NCBI RefSeq assembly: GCF_017876295.1
Contig: NZ_JAGINT010000001.1
Span: 1,674,001 to 1,738,000, forward strand
DNA: 64,000 nucleotides
Source: Kribbella aluminosa
Lineage (GTDB): Bacteria; Actinomycetota; Actinomycetes; Propionibacteriales; Kribbellaceae
Reading direction: 5' to 3'
Part shown: positions 40,637 to 49,475 of the stretch, piece by piece
How the letters are laid out: the number at the start of each line of letters is the position of its first letter
Position numbering within the stretch: position 1 is the stretch's first letter
Translations under genes and position numbers: made by a program
The notes under the pieces: generated by a model
Databases searched by the model: none
Told to the model about the DNA's origin: nothing
The model's input: only the letters and a program-made list of their open reading frames with translations

Positions 40637-41605
40637 ATGGGTAACGAAAAGGCATGGTTCGTACGGCGGCTCGTGCTGTCCGTACTGTTCCTCGTCGTCG
40701 TTACCGTGCCGCTGTTTCCGGAACTGTTCGGGCTCGACGAGCTGACCCCGTTCACGCAGGTTGCCGCGTTCCGTCCGCAGGCCGTCGCGGTCGTGCTGGT
40801 GCTGGCCCTGCTGATGCTCGTACGGCGGGGCTGGCGGATCGCGGCGGGGTTGATCGGCGTACTGGCGTTGATCGGTGCGGCACTGACCGCGCCGCGGCAG
40901 TTCTCCGCCGCGCGACCGGCACCGGCCGGGTCCCGGGTGCTGACGATCATGGTCGCGAACGTGTTCGGCGGCGGCGCCCGGGCCACGGACGTGGCGCAGC
41001 TGATCCGGGACCGGAAGCCCGATCTTGTGTCGTTGCCCGAGGCACAGGCCGACGTCCGCGAGAAGATCCGTGCGCTGCTGCCGGACCAGCAGTACAAGGG
41101 ATATACGGACCAGCCGAGCAGTGCCGCGCCGAGTGCGACGAGTGTGCTGGTGTCACCGGCGCTCGGCGGCGTCGCGTTCGCCTCCGAGCCCGGGACGACG
41201 TTCGGGAACATCGTCGTGACCGGTGGGAACCTCGGGGCGGTCCGGTTGATCGCGTACCACGGCTACCCGCCGCTGCCGGACGCCGTGGCGACCTGGGCAC
41301 ACGACCTGCTGAAGGTCCGCGAGTGGTGCTCGCAGGATCCGCCGACGGTGATCGCGGGCGACTACAACGCGACCGTCGACCATGCGTACTTGCGTTCCGC
41401 GCTGGGCGGTTACTGCCGCAGCGTCGGGCCGTCGGTCGGTGGTGGGCTGGACGGCACCTGGCCGGCGGATCAGCCCGCCGTACTGCGGACGCAGATCGAT
41501 CACGTCGTGGTGACGAGACAGTTCGAGCCGGGGACCTTCACGACGTACTCGATCCACGGAACGGACCACCGGGCCGTGGTCGCGACGATCGCGCTGAAGA
41601 CCTAG
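40637..41605 (+). CDS. Membrane endonuclease/exonuclease/phosphatase-family protein
   Basis: A 322-residue protein. Three N-terminal hydrophobic segments (about residues 10-30, 45-65, 70-85) precede an EEP-fold domain with VANVFGGGARATDVAQLIRD, LVSLPEAQAD (metal Glu), VIAGDYNATVDH and the final TQIDHVVVT and GTDHRAVVA. Catalytic Asp/His pairs are present, so it should be active on phosphodiesters or phospholipids outside the membrane. Substrate is unknown. ATG 40637 is at the natural protein start; the frame open to 40442 runs antisense to the symporter subunit. Its stop overlaps the next gene by four bases, convergent. Confidence 0.85.
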   Translation: MGNEKAWFVRRLVLSVLFLVVVTVPLFPELFGLDELTPFTQVAAFRPQAVAVVLVLALLMLVRRGWRIAAGLIGVLALIGAALTAPRQFSAARPAPAGSRVLTIMVANVFGGGARATDVAQLIRDRKPDLVSLPEAQADVREKIRALLPDQQYKGYTDQPSSAAPSATSVLVSPALGGVAFASEPGTTFGNIVVTGGNLGAVRLIAYHGYPPLPDAVATWAHDLLKVREWCSQDPPTVIAGDYNATVDHAYLRSALGGYCRSVGPSVGGGLDGTWPADQPAVLRTQIDHVVVTRQFEPGTFTTYSIHGTDHRAVVATIALKT

Positions 41606-42504
41606 GACGTCGCCGCGGGCCGGTAGATGTACGGCTGCGAGGCCTGCACCGCTTCGGTCAGCATCAGCAGCAGGTCCGCGCGGGCCTCGATCGGGCGGCC
41701 GAACAGCTCGTCGTCGCCGGGAATCGGGAAGCCCTTGACCCCGATCGCGAGCTGGCTGAGCAGGACGTGCAGGACGCCGCGGGCGTTGAACACGTTCGGC
41801 GACGGCCACTCCGGGAGCGTCTCGTGCATCAACGGCTGCTGCCCCGCGGTCGCCGCGATCGGCTTCAGCCAGCGCTCGAGCTCGTCGCTGGTCAGCATGT
41901 TCCGGTGCAGGACCGTCATCACCGCATGCGCCACCCGGTCGTGCTCCTCGTGCACCCAGCGGTACGGCGTGTCCTTGACGATCCGGTCCGCGAGCACGTC
42001 GAGCAGTGCCCGCAGTACGCCGGCGTCGCAGTGCCGGGACCGGGCCAGCGCGCCGATCGCGTCGGCGCCGTGGGCAACGGCATGCGCCCACCCGCAGTCC
42101 TGCACGTAGCCGCGCAGGTCGCGCTCGCGCAGCAGCCAGGTCGCCAGCCGGTCGCCCCAGCGCATCACCACCTCGTCGTGCACCAGGAACTCGGCGTTGT
42201 CGCGGTGGATCACCTCCGCCAGCGTCAGCGCGGTGAACGAGCGCCGGAAGACCGTGTCGGTACCGTCCTCACCGAGCCCGTAGTTCAGTCCGGCGCACAG
42301 GCCGTCCCCGAAGCCGGGCAGCAGATCGTCGTACACCCCGCGCTCGAGCCAGGTGGCGAGCGTCGGGTAGGCCAGGGCGTCACGGACCTGCGGGTTGGTG
42401 CTGGCCAGACCGCGGACCAGCTCCTCGGTGAGCTCGGTCAGCGTACGGTCGTGCGGTACCGCGTAGTCCGCGGCCATCACGTCCTGCCAGTACGTCGACT
42501 CCAC
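41602..42504 (-). CDS. DUF2785 protein
   Basis: A 300-residue helical protein of the DUF2785 family, recognisable from LATWLLRERDLRGYVQDCGW then AHAVAHGADAIGALA, and HDRVAHAVMTVLHRNML. The repeated helix pairs suggest a HEAT-like solenoid. No function is assigned in the family. The start is GTG 42504. It converges on the EEP gene with a four-base overlap. Confidence 0.85.
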   Translation of the reverse strand: MESTYWQDVMAADYAVPHDRTLTELTEELVRGLASTNPQVRDALAYPTLATWLERGVYDDLLPGFGDGLCAGLNYGLGEDGTDTVFRRSFTALTLAEVIHRDNAEFLVHDEVVMRWGDRLATWLLRERDLRGYVQDCGWAHAVAHGADAIGALARSRHCDAGVLRALLDVLADRIVKDTPYRWVHEEHDRVAHAVMTVLHRNMLTSDELERWLKPIAATAGQQPLMHETLPEWPSPNVFNARGVLHVLLSQLAIGVKGFPIPGDDELFGRPIEARADLLLMLTEAVQASQPYIYRPAATS

Positions 42505-42609
42505 CCGACCATCCTTTCATCTGTCGCTGTTCAATCAACACCCACACACGCCAACTTGTCGAGCGGACCACTAGTCGGCCTGGTATAAGCGAATCGGTAG
42601 CATCGGACC

Positions 42610-44088
42610 GTGCCGTCTTTGACCGATGTGGCGCGCAACCACACCACGCTCGACCAGGCCGACCTGGACCGTCTGCAACTGCTCGTCTCGGACTGGCAGA
42701 TGCTGGCCGACCTGTCGTTCGCCGACCTGGTGCTCTGGCTGCCGGACACCGAGGGGCTGGGGTTCTGGGCGGGTGCGCAGATGCGCCCGACGACCGGACC
42801 CACGGCGTACCTCGACGACATCGTCGGCAGCTTCATCCCGCGCGGCCGCCGGCACCTGCTGGACCAGGCGTACGACGGCGGCCGGATCTGCCGGGAGGGC
42901 GACCCGGAATGGCGCGACGACGTACCGGTCCGGGTCGAGACGATCCCGGTCCGCCGGGGCTCCCGGGTGATCGCGGTGATCGCGCGGAACACCAACCTGC
43001 TCGGCGTCCGGACCCCGTCCCGGCTGGAGATCGCGTACCTGCAGAGCGCGACGGACCTGGCCCGGATGATCACCGACGGCATCTTCCCGTACGGCGGCGA
43101 ACGGCTGCTGTCCACCACCCCACGGGTCGGTGACGGCTGTATCCGGGTCGATCGGCACGGCATGGTGACGTTCGCCAGCCCGAACGCGTTGTCGGCGTAC
43201 CGGCGAATGGGGCTGGTGACCGATCTGGTCGGCTCCCGGCTGAAGGACATCACCGCGGAGCTGCTGCATTCCGGACGCAAGGTCGACGACGTGCTCGCGT
43301 CGGTGGTCACCGGGCGGGCCGCCAAGGAGATCGAGATCGAGAACGCCGATGCGACGCTGTTCCTGCGGGCGATCCCGCTGCGGGCCGACGGCCAGCACGT
43401 GGGGGCGCTGATCCTGCTCCGGGACGTGACGGAGCTGCGCAGCAGGGAACGGGAGCTGGTCACCAAGGAGGCGACCATCCGGGAGATTCATCATCGCGTC
43501 AAGAACAACTTGCAGACGGTCGCCGCGTTACTCCGGATGCAGGCCCGAAGGATCACGGTGCCGGAAGGACAGGACGCGCTCGCCGAGGCGGTACGCCGGG
43601 TCGGGTCGATCGCGATCGTGCACGAGACGCTGTCGGAGTCGTTCGACGAGCACGTGGACTTCGACGACGTCGCGGACCGGGTCGGGGCGATGGTCGCGGA
43701 CGTGTCGACGGTCGCGACCACGGTGGAGACGCGCCGCAGCGGGTCCTTCGGCGTACTGGACTCCGAGGTGGCGACGCCGCTGGCGATGGTGCTGACCGAG
43801 CTGATGCAGAACTCGGTGGAGCACGCGTTCGGGGCACGGGACTCCGGTGCGGCGAGCGGGACGATCGAGCTGGTCGCCGAGCGGGCGCTCGGCCGGCTGC
43901 ACATCGACGTACTCGACGACGGCTTGGGCCTGCCGGCGAACTTCGACACCGAACTGTCCGGCAATCTCGGCCTGTCCATCGTCCGCACGCTGGTGATCGG
44001 CGAGCTGGACGGAACGCTCGAGTTCGGCCCTCGCCACGACGGCAAGCCCGGCACCCAGGTCACCCTGGACATCCCGCTGAAGGACTGA
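42610..44088 (+). CDS. pdtaS: Sensor histidine kinase PdtaS
   Basis: A 492-residue soluble kinase. An N-terminal GAF-like domain (about residues 5-165) precedes a PAS domain (about 172-275; RVDRHGMVTFASPNALSAYR). HisKA_2 follows with the phospho-acceptor in REIHHRVKNNLQTVAALLRM (His near 293), then HATPase_c (LTELMQNSVEHAFGA, DDGLGLP). The HHRVKNNLQ motif and neighbouring whiB1 identify the PdtaS orthologue, whose partner is the ANTAR regulator PdtaR acting on transcript termination; PdtaR is not in this window. The start is GTG 42610, with TAGCAT seven bases before it, so the mRNA may be leaderless. Confidence 0.92.
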   Translation: MPSLTDVARNHTTLDQADLDRLQLLVSDWQMLADLSFADLVLWLPDTEGLGFWAGAQMRPTTGPTAYLDDIVGSFIPRGRRHLLDQAYDGGRICREGDPEWRDDVPVRVETIPVRRGSRVIAVIARNTNLLGVRTPSRLEIAYLQSATDLARMITDGIFPYGGERLLSTTPRVGDGCIRVDRHGMVTFASPNALSAYRRMGLVTDLVGSRLKDITAELLHSGRKVDDVLASVVTGRAAKEIEIENADATLFLRAIPLRADGQHVGALILLRDVTELRSRERELVTKEATIREIHHRVKNNLQTVAALLRMQARRITVPEGQDALAEAVRRVGSIAIVHETLSESFDEHVDFDDVADRVGAMVADVSTVATTVETRRSGSFGVLDSEVATPLAMVLTELMQNSVEHAFGARDSGAASGTIELVAERALGRLHIDVLDDGLGLPANFDTELSGNLGLSIVRTLVIGELDGTLEFGPRHDGKPGTQVTLDIPLKD

Positions 44089-44144
44089 CCCGTTACGTCC
44101 GAAGATCTGAGGGCGCGAACCCTCACATCTTCGGACGTAACGGG
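44089..44144. terminator. Long hairpin after pdtaS
   Basis: A perfect 18-bp stem (44089-44106 with 44127-44144), extended by CTGAGGG/CCCTCAC, begins right after the pdtaS TGA. Confidence 0.82.
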
Positions 44145-44153
44145 GAAACACAA

Positions 44154-44181
44154 AGGCCCCGCGGTGGGTTCCGCGGGGCCT
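44154..44181. terminator. Second hairpin, whiB1 side
   Basis: AGGCCCCGCGG (44154-44164) and CCGCGGGGCCT (44171-44181) form a perfect 11-bp stem just past the whiB1 stop. Together with the preceding hairpin it separates the two convergent transcripts. Confidence 0.82.
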
Positions 44182-44195
44182 CGAAGAGGACTTGA

Positions 44196-44447
44196 TCAGG
44201 CGGTGCGGATGCGTTGCCGGGCGTTGCGGCGCTTCAGCGCACGACGCTCGTCCTCGCTCAGGCCGCCCCACACACCGTGGTCCTGGCCGGCTTCCAGCGC
44301 CCATGCCAGGCACTGCTCACGCACGTCGCAGCGTCGGCACACCTGCTTGGCCTCCTCGATCTGCATGATCGCGGGCCCGGTGTTGCCGATGGGGAAGAAC
44401 AGTTCCGGGTCCTCGTCGAGGCATACGGCCCGGTGGCGCCAATCCAT
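44196..44447 (-). CDS. whiB1: WhiB1 iron-sulfur regulator
   Basis: An 83-residue WhiB protein that aligns end to end with M. tuberculosis WhiB1. It starts MDWRHRAVC, keeps the cluster cysteines C9, C37, C40 and C46 (VCRRCDVREQC), the turn GVWGGLSEDERR and a basic tail. WhiB1 holds a nitric-oxide-sensitive [4Fe-4S] cluster and binds SigA and DNA. ATG 44447 is chosen so that cysteines fall at the standard numbers; ATG 44459 is in frame four codons upstream. The neighbouring pdtaS and an upstream CRP-type site also match the mycobacterial locus. Confidence 0.93.
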   Translation of the reverse strand: MDWRHRAVCLDEDPELFFPIGNTGPAIMQIEEAKQVCRRCDVREQCLAWALEAGQDHGVWGGLSEDERRALKRRNARQRIRTA

Positions 44448-44852
44448 GGCGGATCCCATCTCTCTCAGTAGTTGACGTATGCTGCCGGGTAGGTCTGTGC
44501 CCGATCAGCGGTGCTGTACTCGTCGGTTCGTGAGGCACGGGGTTTGGTGCCGCGTCTTGTTGTGAACGCTTTCACGAACGAGACCATGTTCCCAATCTTG
44601 GCGGATCGAAACAAGGGTTATTGAGTTGTCGATCCGATCACAACGCTTCCTTAACACTCCGAACCGGCACGCAGCGGCTCTCTCCATCCGGTTATCGGAC
44701 GAAGCGGCCCGTCTGCAAGTACCCGTTCACTGCAGGTAACCGTTCCAACCATCTTTTGGTTACGCAGAACCTCAAATCCCTGTGGGGCAGGAGGTCCGGA
44801 CTTCCCCGGGGCGGGCACCTAGGGGGCCAACCGACACCCCTATGCTGGCGAA
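44448..44852. other. whiB1 upstream region
   Basis: About 400 bases without a convincing gene. It contains the CRP-like palindrome at 44561-44576, the whiB1 promoter region and, at its right end, TATGCT (44841-44846) seven bases before the GTG of the next gene, which suggests a leaderless transcript there. Confidence 0.6.
44561..44576. promoter_or_regulatory. CRP-type binding site
   Basis: TGTGA-N6-TCACG (44561-44565 and 44572-44576), differing at one base from the CRP consensus TGTGA-N6-TCACA, lies about 110 bases upstream of whiB1. The whiB1 gene of M. tuberculosis is regulated by CRP through similar sites. Confidence 0.7.
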
Positions 44853-45263
44853 GTGCCGACCGACTCCCCAGTTGCCGCCGTCCCGAGACCGCTCAAGTTA
44901 GCTGCGGCAGTGGTCGCTGTGGAAGGGGTTGTGCTCATCGTTCTCGGAATTGCCCAAGCCTTGACGGTCAACAGCTCCCGGCTGGTGCTCGGACTCACCA
45001 CCACCGGCTTCTTCCTGGTGTACGGCGTGGGCCTCGTCTTCGTCGCCGTCCGAGGTCTCTGGAAGGCCGCACGCTGGAGCCGCGGGCCGACGGTGTTCAC
45101 CCAGCTGATCCAGCTCCTGATCGCGTACAGCCTGTGGGACGGCGGATCCAAGGCCGTCGCCGCCGGCCTCGCCGTACTCGCCGTCGCGATCCTGGTCTGC
45201 GTTTTCCAGAAGGCCTCCACCGAGGCCCTGACCGCTGGTGACTCCAACGATCACGTGCTTTAG
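44853..45263 (+). CDS. Small four-helix membrane protein
   Basis: A 136-residue protein with four hydrophobic segments (about residues 15-37, 43-67, 78-98, 103-122). No family motif is recognised; homologues of this type are common in actinomycetes as hypothetical integral membrane proteins. The start is GTG 44853 with a -10-like TATGCT immediately upstream and no ribosome binding site, fitting a leaderless mRNA. The stop lies two bases before the stop of the convergent sigma factor gene. Confidence 0.75.
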   Translation: MPTDSPVAAVPRPLKLAAAVVAVEGVVLIVLGIAQALTVNSSRLVLGLTTTGFFLVYGVGLVFVAVRGLWKAARWSRGPTVFTQLIQLLIAYSLWDGGSKAVAAGLAVLAVAILVCVFQKASTEALTAGDSNDHVL

Positions 45264-45265
45264 CG

Positions 45266-46045
45266 TTACTCCTTGAGCAGTCCCGTCCGGAGTTCGGTGA
45301 GGGTCCGGGCGAGCAGCCGGGAGACGTGCATCTGCGAGATCCCGATCTCCTCGGCGATCTGGGACTGCGTCATCCCGCGGAAGAACCGCAGCGTCAGGAT
45401 CCGCTTCTCCCGGGTGTCCAGCTGGGCCAGCAGCGGCTTCAGGGACTCCCGGTACTCGACGCTCTCCAGCGCCTCGTCCTCGCCGCCGAGCCCGTCCAGC
45501 ACAGTGGTCGCGTCGGTCTCGTTCTGATCGGGAGCGTCCAGGGACAAGGTGTTGTACGCGTTCGCGGACTCCAGGCCCTCGATCACCAGGTCCGGCGACA
45601 GCCCGAGCCGGTCGGACAGCTCCGCCACCGTCGGCGCCCGGCCGAGCTCCTGGGTCAGCTCCGCGGTCGCGGCGGTCAGCGACAGCCGCAGCTCCTGCAG
45701 CCGCCGCGGCACCCGGATCGCCCAGCCCTTGTCCCGGAAGTACCGCTTGATCTCGCCGAGGATCGTCGGCGTCGCGTACGTCGAGAACTCCACCCCGCGG
45801 TCGGAGTCGAACCGGTCGATCGCCTTGATCAGCCCGATCGTCGCCACCTGGACCAGGTCGTCGTACGGCTCGCCCCGGTTCCGGAACCGGCGGGCCAGGT
45901 GCTCCACCAGCGGCATGTGCAGCGCGACCAGGCCGCCGCGCGCCACCGGGTACGCCGGGTCGAGTGGGCCGGCGGCCATCTGCCGGAACAGGTCCGCGGT
46001 CCGGGTGCGTAGATCTGGGGACTCTTGGGCCTGTTCGTCACTCAC
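45266..46045 (-). CDS. SigB/SigF-family RNA polymerase sigma factor
   Basis: A 259-residue group 3 sigma factor. Region 2 includes PYDDLVQVATIGLIKAIDRF and FSTYATPTILGEIKRYFRDK, region 3 includes ELTQELGRAPTVAELSDRLG, and region 4 ends RFFRGMTQSQIAEEIGISQM followed by HVSRLLARTL. It belongs with the SigF/SigB stress and development sigma factors. GTG 46045 overlaps the stop of the upstream RsbW-like gene, the standard partner order. Regulation by partner switching is expected, although no anti-anti-sigma gene is nearby. Confidence 0.92.
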   Translation of the reverse strand: MSDEQAQESPDLRTRTADLFRQMAAGPLDPAYPVARGGLVALHMPLVEHLARRFRNRGEPYDDLVQVATIGLIKAIDRFDSDRGVEFSTYATPTILGEIKRYFRDKGWAIRVPRRLQELRLSLTAATAELTQELGRAPTVAELSDRLGLSPDLVIEGLESANAYNTLSLDAPDQNETDATTVLDGLGGEDEALESVEYRESLKPLLAQLDTREKRILTLRFFRGMTQSQIAEEIGISQMHVSRLLARTLTELRTGLLKE

Positions 46046-46434
46046 AGGCTCTCCGTGGCGGTGGCGGTGGCCGTCACGGTGATCGTCAGCCGGCCGTCGA
46101 TGGTCTCCGCGGCGGCCGATTCCACGAGCGCGGTCAGCACGGTCCAGCCGAAGGACGTGGTGTCCGGCCGCCAGCCGTTCGGTACGACGGCACTCGTCCG
46201 CACCGTCAGCTGCGGCGGCGCGATCTGGAACACGCACTCCAGCACCCCGTCCGCCGACTGCGGCAGCAGCAGCGCGCACGCCTCGTCGACCGCGATCCGC
46301 AGGTCGTCGATCGCGTCCAGCGTGAAGTCGTTGCGGGCCGCGAGGTTACCTACCACCGACCGCGGTACGGCGATGTACGCACTGTCCGCCGGGATACTCA
46401 GGCGAACCTCGGCGGCTCCTCCAGTGCTGCTCAC
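46042..46434 (-). CDS. RsbW-like anti-sigma factor
   Basis: A 130-residue GHKL-type protein (HATPase_c_2). The conserved helix reads LDAIDDLRIAVDEACALLLP, but the following ATP-lid region is short (FQIAPPQLTVRTS) and the usual DxGxG box is not evident, with SFGWTVLTALVES at the place of the late G box. It may therefore bind the sigma factor with weak kinase activity. The position, overlapping the sigF-like gene, supports the role. The start is GTG 46434. Confidence 0.82.
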   Translation of the reverse strand: MSSTGGAAEVRLSIPADSAYIAVPRSVVGNLAARNDFTLDAIDDLRIAVDEACALLLPQSADGVLECVFQIAPPQLTVRTSAVVPNGWRPDTTSFGWTVLTALVESAAAETIDGRLTITVTATATATESL

Positions 46435-46475
46435 ATCGTCTCCTGTGTTATCGGCCGGGCCTTCGGCGCCGGCGT

Positions 46476-46566
46476 GGTCATGGGGCTGTGACTCCCGGCC
46501 TTCCCTCGTCGCTCCGGTCGCTTCGCTCCCTGCGCTCCTCAGTCCAGGCCGGGAGGCCCCATGACC
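46476..46566. terminator. Nested two-arm hairpin
   Basis: GGTCATGGGG (46476-46485) pairs with 46557-46566, and CTCCCGGCCT (46492-46501) with 46546-46555, both perfectly. The centre is the GCTCCGGTCGCTTCGCTCCC type sequence often seen between actinomycete genes. It lies beyond the stop of the ABC operon and probably ends it. Confidence 0.7.
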
Positions 46567-46596
46567 GCCCGTGGCTCGTGGTTCGACCGTACCTGC

Positions 46597-47415
46597 TTAC
46601 GGATGTTCGTGCTCCGAGCGGAGGCGGGTGAGGAAGGCCTGGGTGCGGGAGTGCTGCGGGTTGCGGAGCACGTCGTTCGGTGATCCCGACTCGACGACGA
46701 CGCCGGCGTCCATGAAGACGACGGTGTCCGCGACGTCCCGGGCGAACGACATCTCGTGGGTGACCACGATCATCGTCATCCCGTCCAGCGCCAGCTCGCG
46801 CATCACCGCCAGCACCTCACCGACAAGCTCGGGGTCGAGGGCCGACGTCGGCTCGTCGAACAGCATCAGCTTCGGCTGCATCGCCAGCGCCCGGGCGATC
46901 GCGACCCGCTGCTGCTGACCGCCGGACAACTGCGCCGGATACGCGTTGCAGCGGTCCGCGAGGCCGACCCGGTCGAGCAGCTTCATCGCCCGTTCCCGAG
47001 CGCCCTTCTTGGCCTCACCCCGGACCTGGGTCGGCGCCTCGACGATGTTCTCCAGCGCGGTCTTGTGCGGGAACAGGTTGAACCGCTGGAACACCATCCC
47101 GATCTCGCGCCGCTGCGCCGCGATCTCCTTGCTCTTCAGCCGGTACAGCTTCCCGTTCCGGTCGGCGTACCCCATCAGCTCGTCGTCGACCCAGATCCGG
47201 CCGCCGTCGATCGTCTCGAGCTGGTTGATGCAGCGCAGGAAGGTGGTCTTGCCGGAGCCGGACGGGCCGAGCAGACAGACCACCTGGCCGCGTTCGACGT
47301 CCAGGTCGATGCCCTTCAGCACCTCGTTGTGGTGGAAGGACTTGGTCACGTTGACCGCGTGTACGAGCCCTTTGGTCAACGGCTTGGCCGGCTCAGCGGC
47401 CGCAGCGGCTGTCAT
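46597..47415 (-). CDS. Polar amino-acid ABC transporter, ATP-binding protein (operon 1)
   Basis: A 272-residue ABC ATPase of the GlnQ/HisP class. Walker A is [12 protein letters not shown], the Q loop is in [12 protein letters not shown], the signature is LSGGQQQR and Walker B is [12 protein letters not shown], followed by the switch His in VVTHEMSFA. It energises uptake with the permease whose stop it overlaps (TGATG). ATG 47415 is used. The last gene of its operon, it is followed by a nested hairpin. Confidence 0.94.
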   Translation of the reverse strand: MTAAAAAEPAKPLTKGLVHAVNVTKSFHHNEVLKGIDLDVERGQVVCLLGPSGSGKTTFLRCINQLETIDGGRIWVDDELMGYADRNGKLYRLKSKEIAAQRREIGMVFQRFNLFPHKTALENIVEAPTQVRGEAKKGARERAMKLLDRVGLADRCNAYPAQLSGGQQQRVAIARALAMQPKLMLFDEPTSALDPELVGEVLAVMRELALDGMTMIVVTHEMSFARDVADTVVFMDAGVVVESGSPNDVLRNPQHSRTQAFLTRLRSEHEHP

Positions 47416-48380
47416 CACGCACCTCCCGCGCCTGCGGGCCGCGCGGCCCGCGGGGTCTTCGTGGTCCCGAAGCCGCGGCCGAAGTGCCGCTCCAGGAAGT
47501 ACTGCCCGACCATCAGCACACTCGTCGCGGCCAGGTAGTACAGCGTCGCCGCGACCGCGATCGGGAACGTCTTGTAGAAGTTGCTGCCGATCGACTGCAG
47601 CTGGTAGAACAGCTCGCCGATCACCGGCACCGCGACCAGCAGCGAGGTGTCCTTCAGCATCGCGATGGTCTCGTTGCCCGTCGGCGGCACGATCACCCGC
47701 ATCGCCTGCGGCAGCACGACCCGGCGCATCACCTTGCCGCTGCTCATCCCGAGTGCCTGGGCGGCCTCGGCCTGCCCGGGGTCGACGCTCATGATCCCGG
47801 CCCGGGCGATCTCGGCCATGTACGCCGCCTCGGAGAGGCCGAGCCCGATCACACCGGCGATCAGCCCGGTGAACACCTGATTGGCGTCCAGGTTCAGGAA
47901 ACGCCAGTCACCGGACAGCCCGAACCAGCCGATCAGCTTCCAGTCGAACGGGAAGCCGACGGAGATGCCCTGCGGGAACAGGATTCCGAGCGTGCCCATG
48001 GTGAACAGCAGGATGTACCGCGGGATGCTCCGGAAGAACCAGGTGAACACCCACGACACGCCGGCCAGGATCGGGTTGTCCGACAGCCGCATCACGGCCA
48101 GCAGCACGCCGCCGCCGACGCCGACGACCATCGACAGTGCGGTGACCAGCAGCGTGCCCTTCAGGAAGCCGTTGATCACCGGCTGCTGGTTCATGGCCTG
48201 GAAGACGAACTTCCAGTCGAAGGCGCTGTTGGTCACCAGCAGGTGCAGCAGCATCGCGGCCAGAACCGCGATCATCGCGATCGCGACCCATCGGCCGGGA
48301 TGCCGGACCGGCACGGCCTCGATCGCGCCCGGCCGGTCAGGAGCGGCGTCCTGCGGCCGTGCTTCGGTTTCGGTGCTCAT
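47415..48380 (-). CDS. Polar amino-acid ABC permease (operon 1)
   Basis: A 321-residue HisM/GlnP-type permease. After a hydrophilic N-terminus (about 30 residues) it has about six membrane helices. The EAA loop reads [21 protein letters not shown] longer loop at about residues 125-170 ([20 protein letters not shown]) is more than the minimal family has. The N-terminal Asp/Pro/Ala extension is common in actinobacteria. With only one permease gene it probably forms a homodimer. Confidence 0.92.
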   Translation of the reverse strand: MSTETEARPQDAAPDRPGAIEAVPVRHPGRWVAIAMIAVLAAMLLHLLVTNSAFDWKFVFQAMNQQPVINGFLKGTLLVTALSMVVGVGGGVLLAVMRLSDNPILAGVSWVFTWFFRSIPRYILLFTMGTLGILFPQGISVGFPFDWKLIGWFGLSGDWRFLNLDANQVFTGLIAGVIGLGLSEAAYMAEIARAGIMSVDPGQAEAAQALGMSSGKVMRRVVLPQAMRVIVPPTGNETIAMLKDTSLLVAVPVIGELFYQLQSIGSNFYKTFPIAVAATLYYLAATSVLMVGQYFLERHFGRGFGTTKTPRAARPAGAGGA

Positions 48381-48388
48381 GTCTCAGC

Positions 48389-49300
48389 TCACGGGTTCAC
48401 GGCGAAGTCGGTGATGGCACCCGAGCCGTTGTTCCACTTCTGCAGAATCGACTTGTACGTGCCGTCGGTGTTCAGCGCCTGCAGTGCCTTGATGATCGCC
48501 TGCGCGAACGCGGTCTCCGACTTCGGGATCACGTAGCCGTACGGCGCCGCGCCGTAGATCTGGCCGAGCTGCTCGAGCTGGCCGTTGGTCTGCTTGATCG
48601 CGTCCAGTACGACGGGGGAGTCGGCGAGCATCGCGTCGGTCTTGCCGGACGCCAGGTCCGCGGTCGCCTGGTCCTGCTTGTCCCGTGGCAGCACGTTGAT
48701 CGCCGGCTTGCCGGAGTCCTTGCACTTCTTCTGGCGGATCGGCAGGTCGGTCTGCTGCTGCGTCGTACCGGTCTGCACGCCGACGGTCTTTCCGCAGGCG
48801 TCGTCGGCGTTCACGCCCTTCGGGTTGCCCTTCTTGACGGCCCAGAGCGTGCCGGCGCTGAAGTAGCTGACCATGTTGACCTGCTTCTTGCGCTCGGCGT
48901 TGATCGTGAACGACGAGATTCCCATGTCGTACTTGCCACCCTGGACGCCGGTGATGATCGTGCTGAACGTCGCGGGCTGCCACTCGACCGTGACTCCGAA
49001 CTTCTGCGCCACCGCGTCGAACAGGTCGACGTCCATGCCGATCACGGTCTTCCCGCCCTGCAGGAACTCGTTCGGCCGGTACGTCGCGTCGACCCCGACG
49101 ACGATCTTGCCGGCCGCCTTGATCTTCGGCGGCAGCGAGCCACTCAAGTCCGGTCCGCTGCTCGACGGTGCGCTGGAGGGGGCGCTCGACGGGGCGGTCG
49201 ACGGAGAGGTGGACGAACCACCGAGAGAGTTCGAACCACAGCCGGCGGCGGCGAGAACCAGGACACCGGACAGCACCAGCGTCCTACGCAGGACAGACAT
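48389..49300 (-). CDS. Amino-acid binding lipoprotein (operon 1)
   Basis: A 303-residue solute-binding protein family 3 lipoprotein. The signal and lipobox are LVLSGVLVLAAAGC (Cys near residue 21), followed by a Ser/Pro/Thr linker and the type II periplasmic-binding fold (IVVGVDATYRPNEF; KYDMGISSFTINAERKKQVN). A Cys pair (DDACGKTVG, KKCKDSG) may form a disulfide. Substrate: a polar amino acid, not assignable further. ATG 49300 is chosen for a proper signal peptide; the frame runs open to 49444. Confidence 0.9.
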   Translation of the reverse strand: MSVLRRTLVLSGVLVLAAAGCGSNSLGGSSTSPSTAPSSAPSSAPSSSGPDLSGSLPPKIKAAGKIVVGVDATYRPNEFLQGGKTVIGMDVDLFDAVAQKFGVTVEWQPATFSTIITGVQGGKYDMGISSFTINAERKKQVNMVSYFSAGTLWAVKKGNPKGVNADDACGKTVGVQTGTTQQQTDLPIRQKKCKDSGKPAINVLPRDKQDQATADLASGKTDAMLADSPVVLDAIKQTNGQLEQLGQIYGAAPYGYVIPKSETAFAQAIIKALQALNTDGTYKSILQKWNNGSGAITDFAVNP

Positions 49301-49426
49301 CAAGGTCCTCCAAACCCGGGCACCGGTCGGCCCGGTGCCATGTGTCCGCATCTTGACACAGCGACGTACGGGCCGCGCACCGACCATCCCCGAACAGAGA
49401 CCTATTCGTAGTCTGACCGCCGGGCT

Positions 49427-49459
49427 GCTGCGTGTCCGTCGCACGGCCGGACACGCAGC
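49427..49459 (-). terminator. Terminator between the two ABC operons
   Basis: GCTGCGTGTCCG (49427-49438) and CGGACACGCAGC (49448-49459) form a perfect 12-bp stem downstream of the operon 2 ATPase gene. Confidence 0.8.
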
Positions 49460-49475
49460 GTCACTGAGAATGTTC

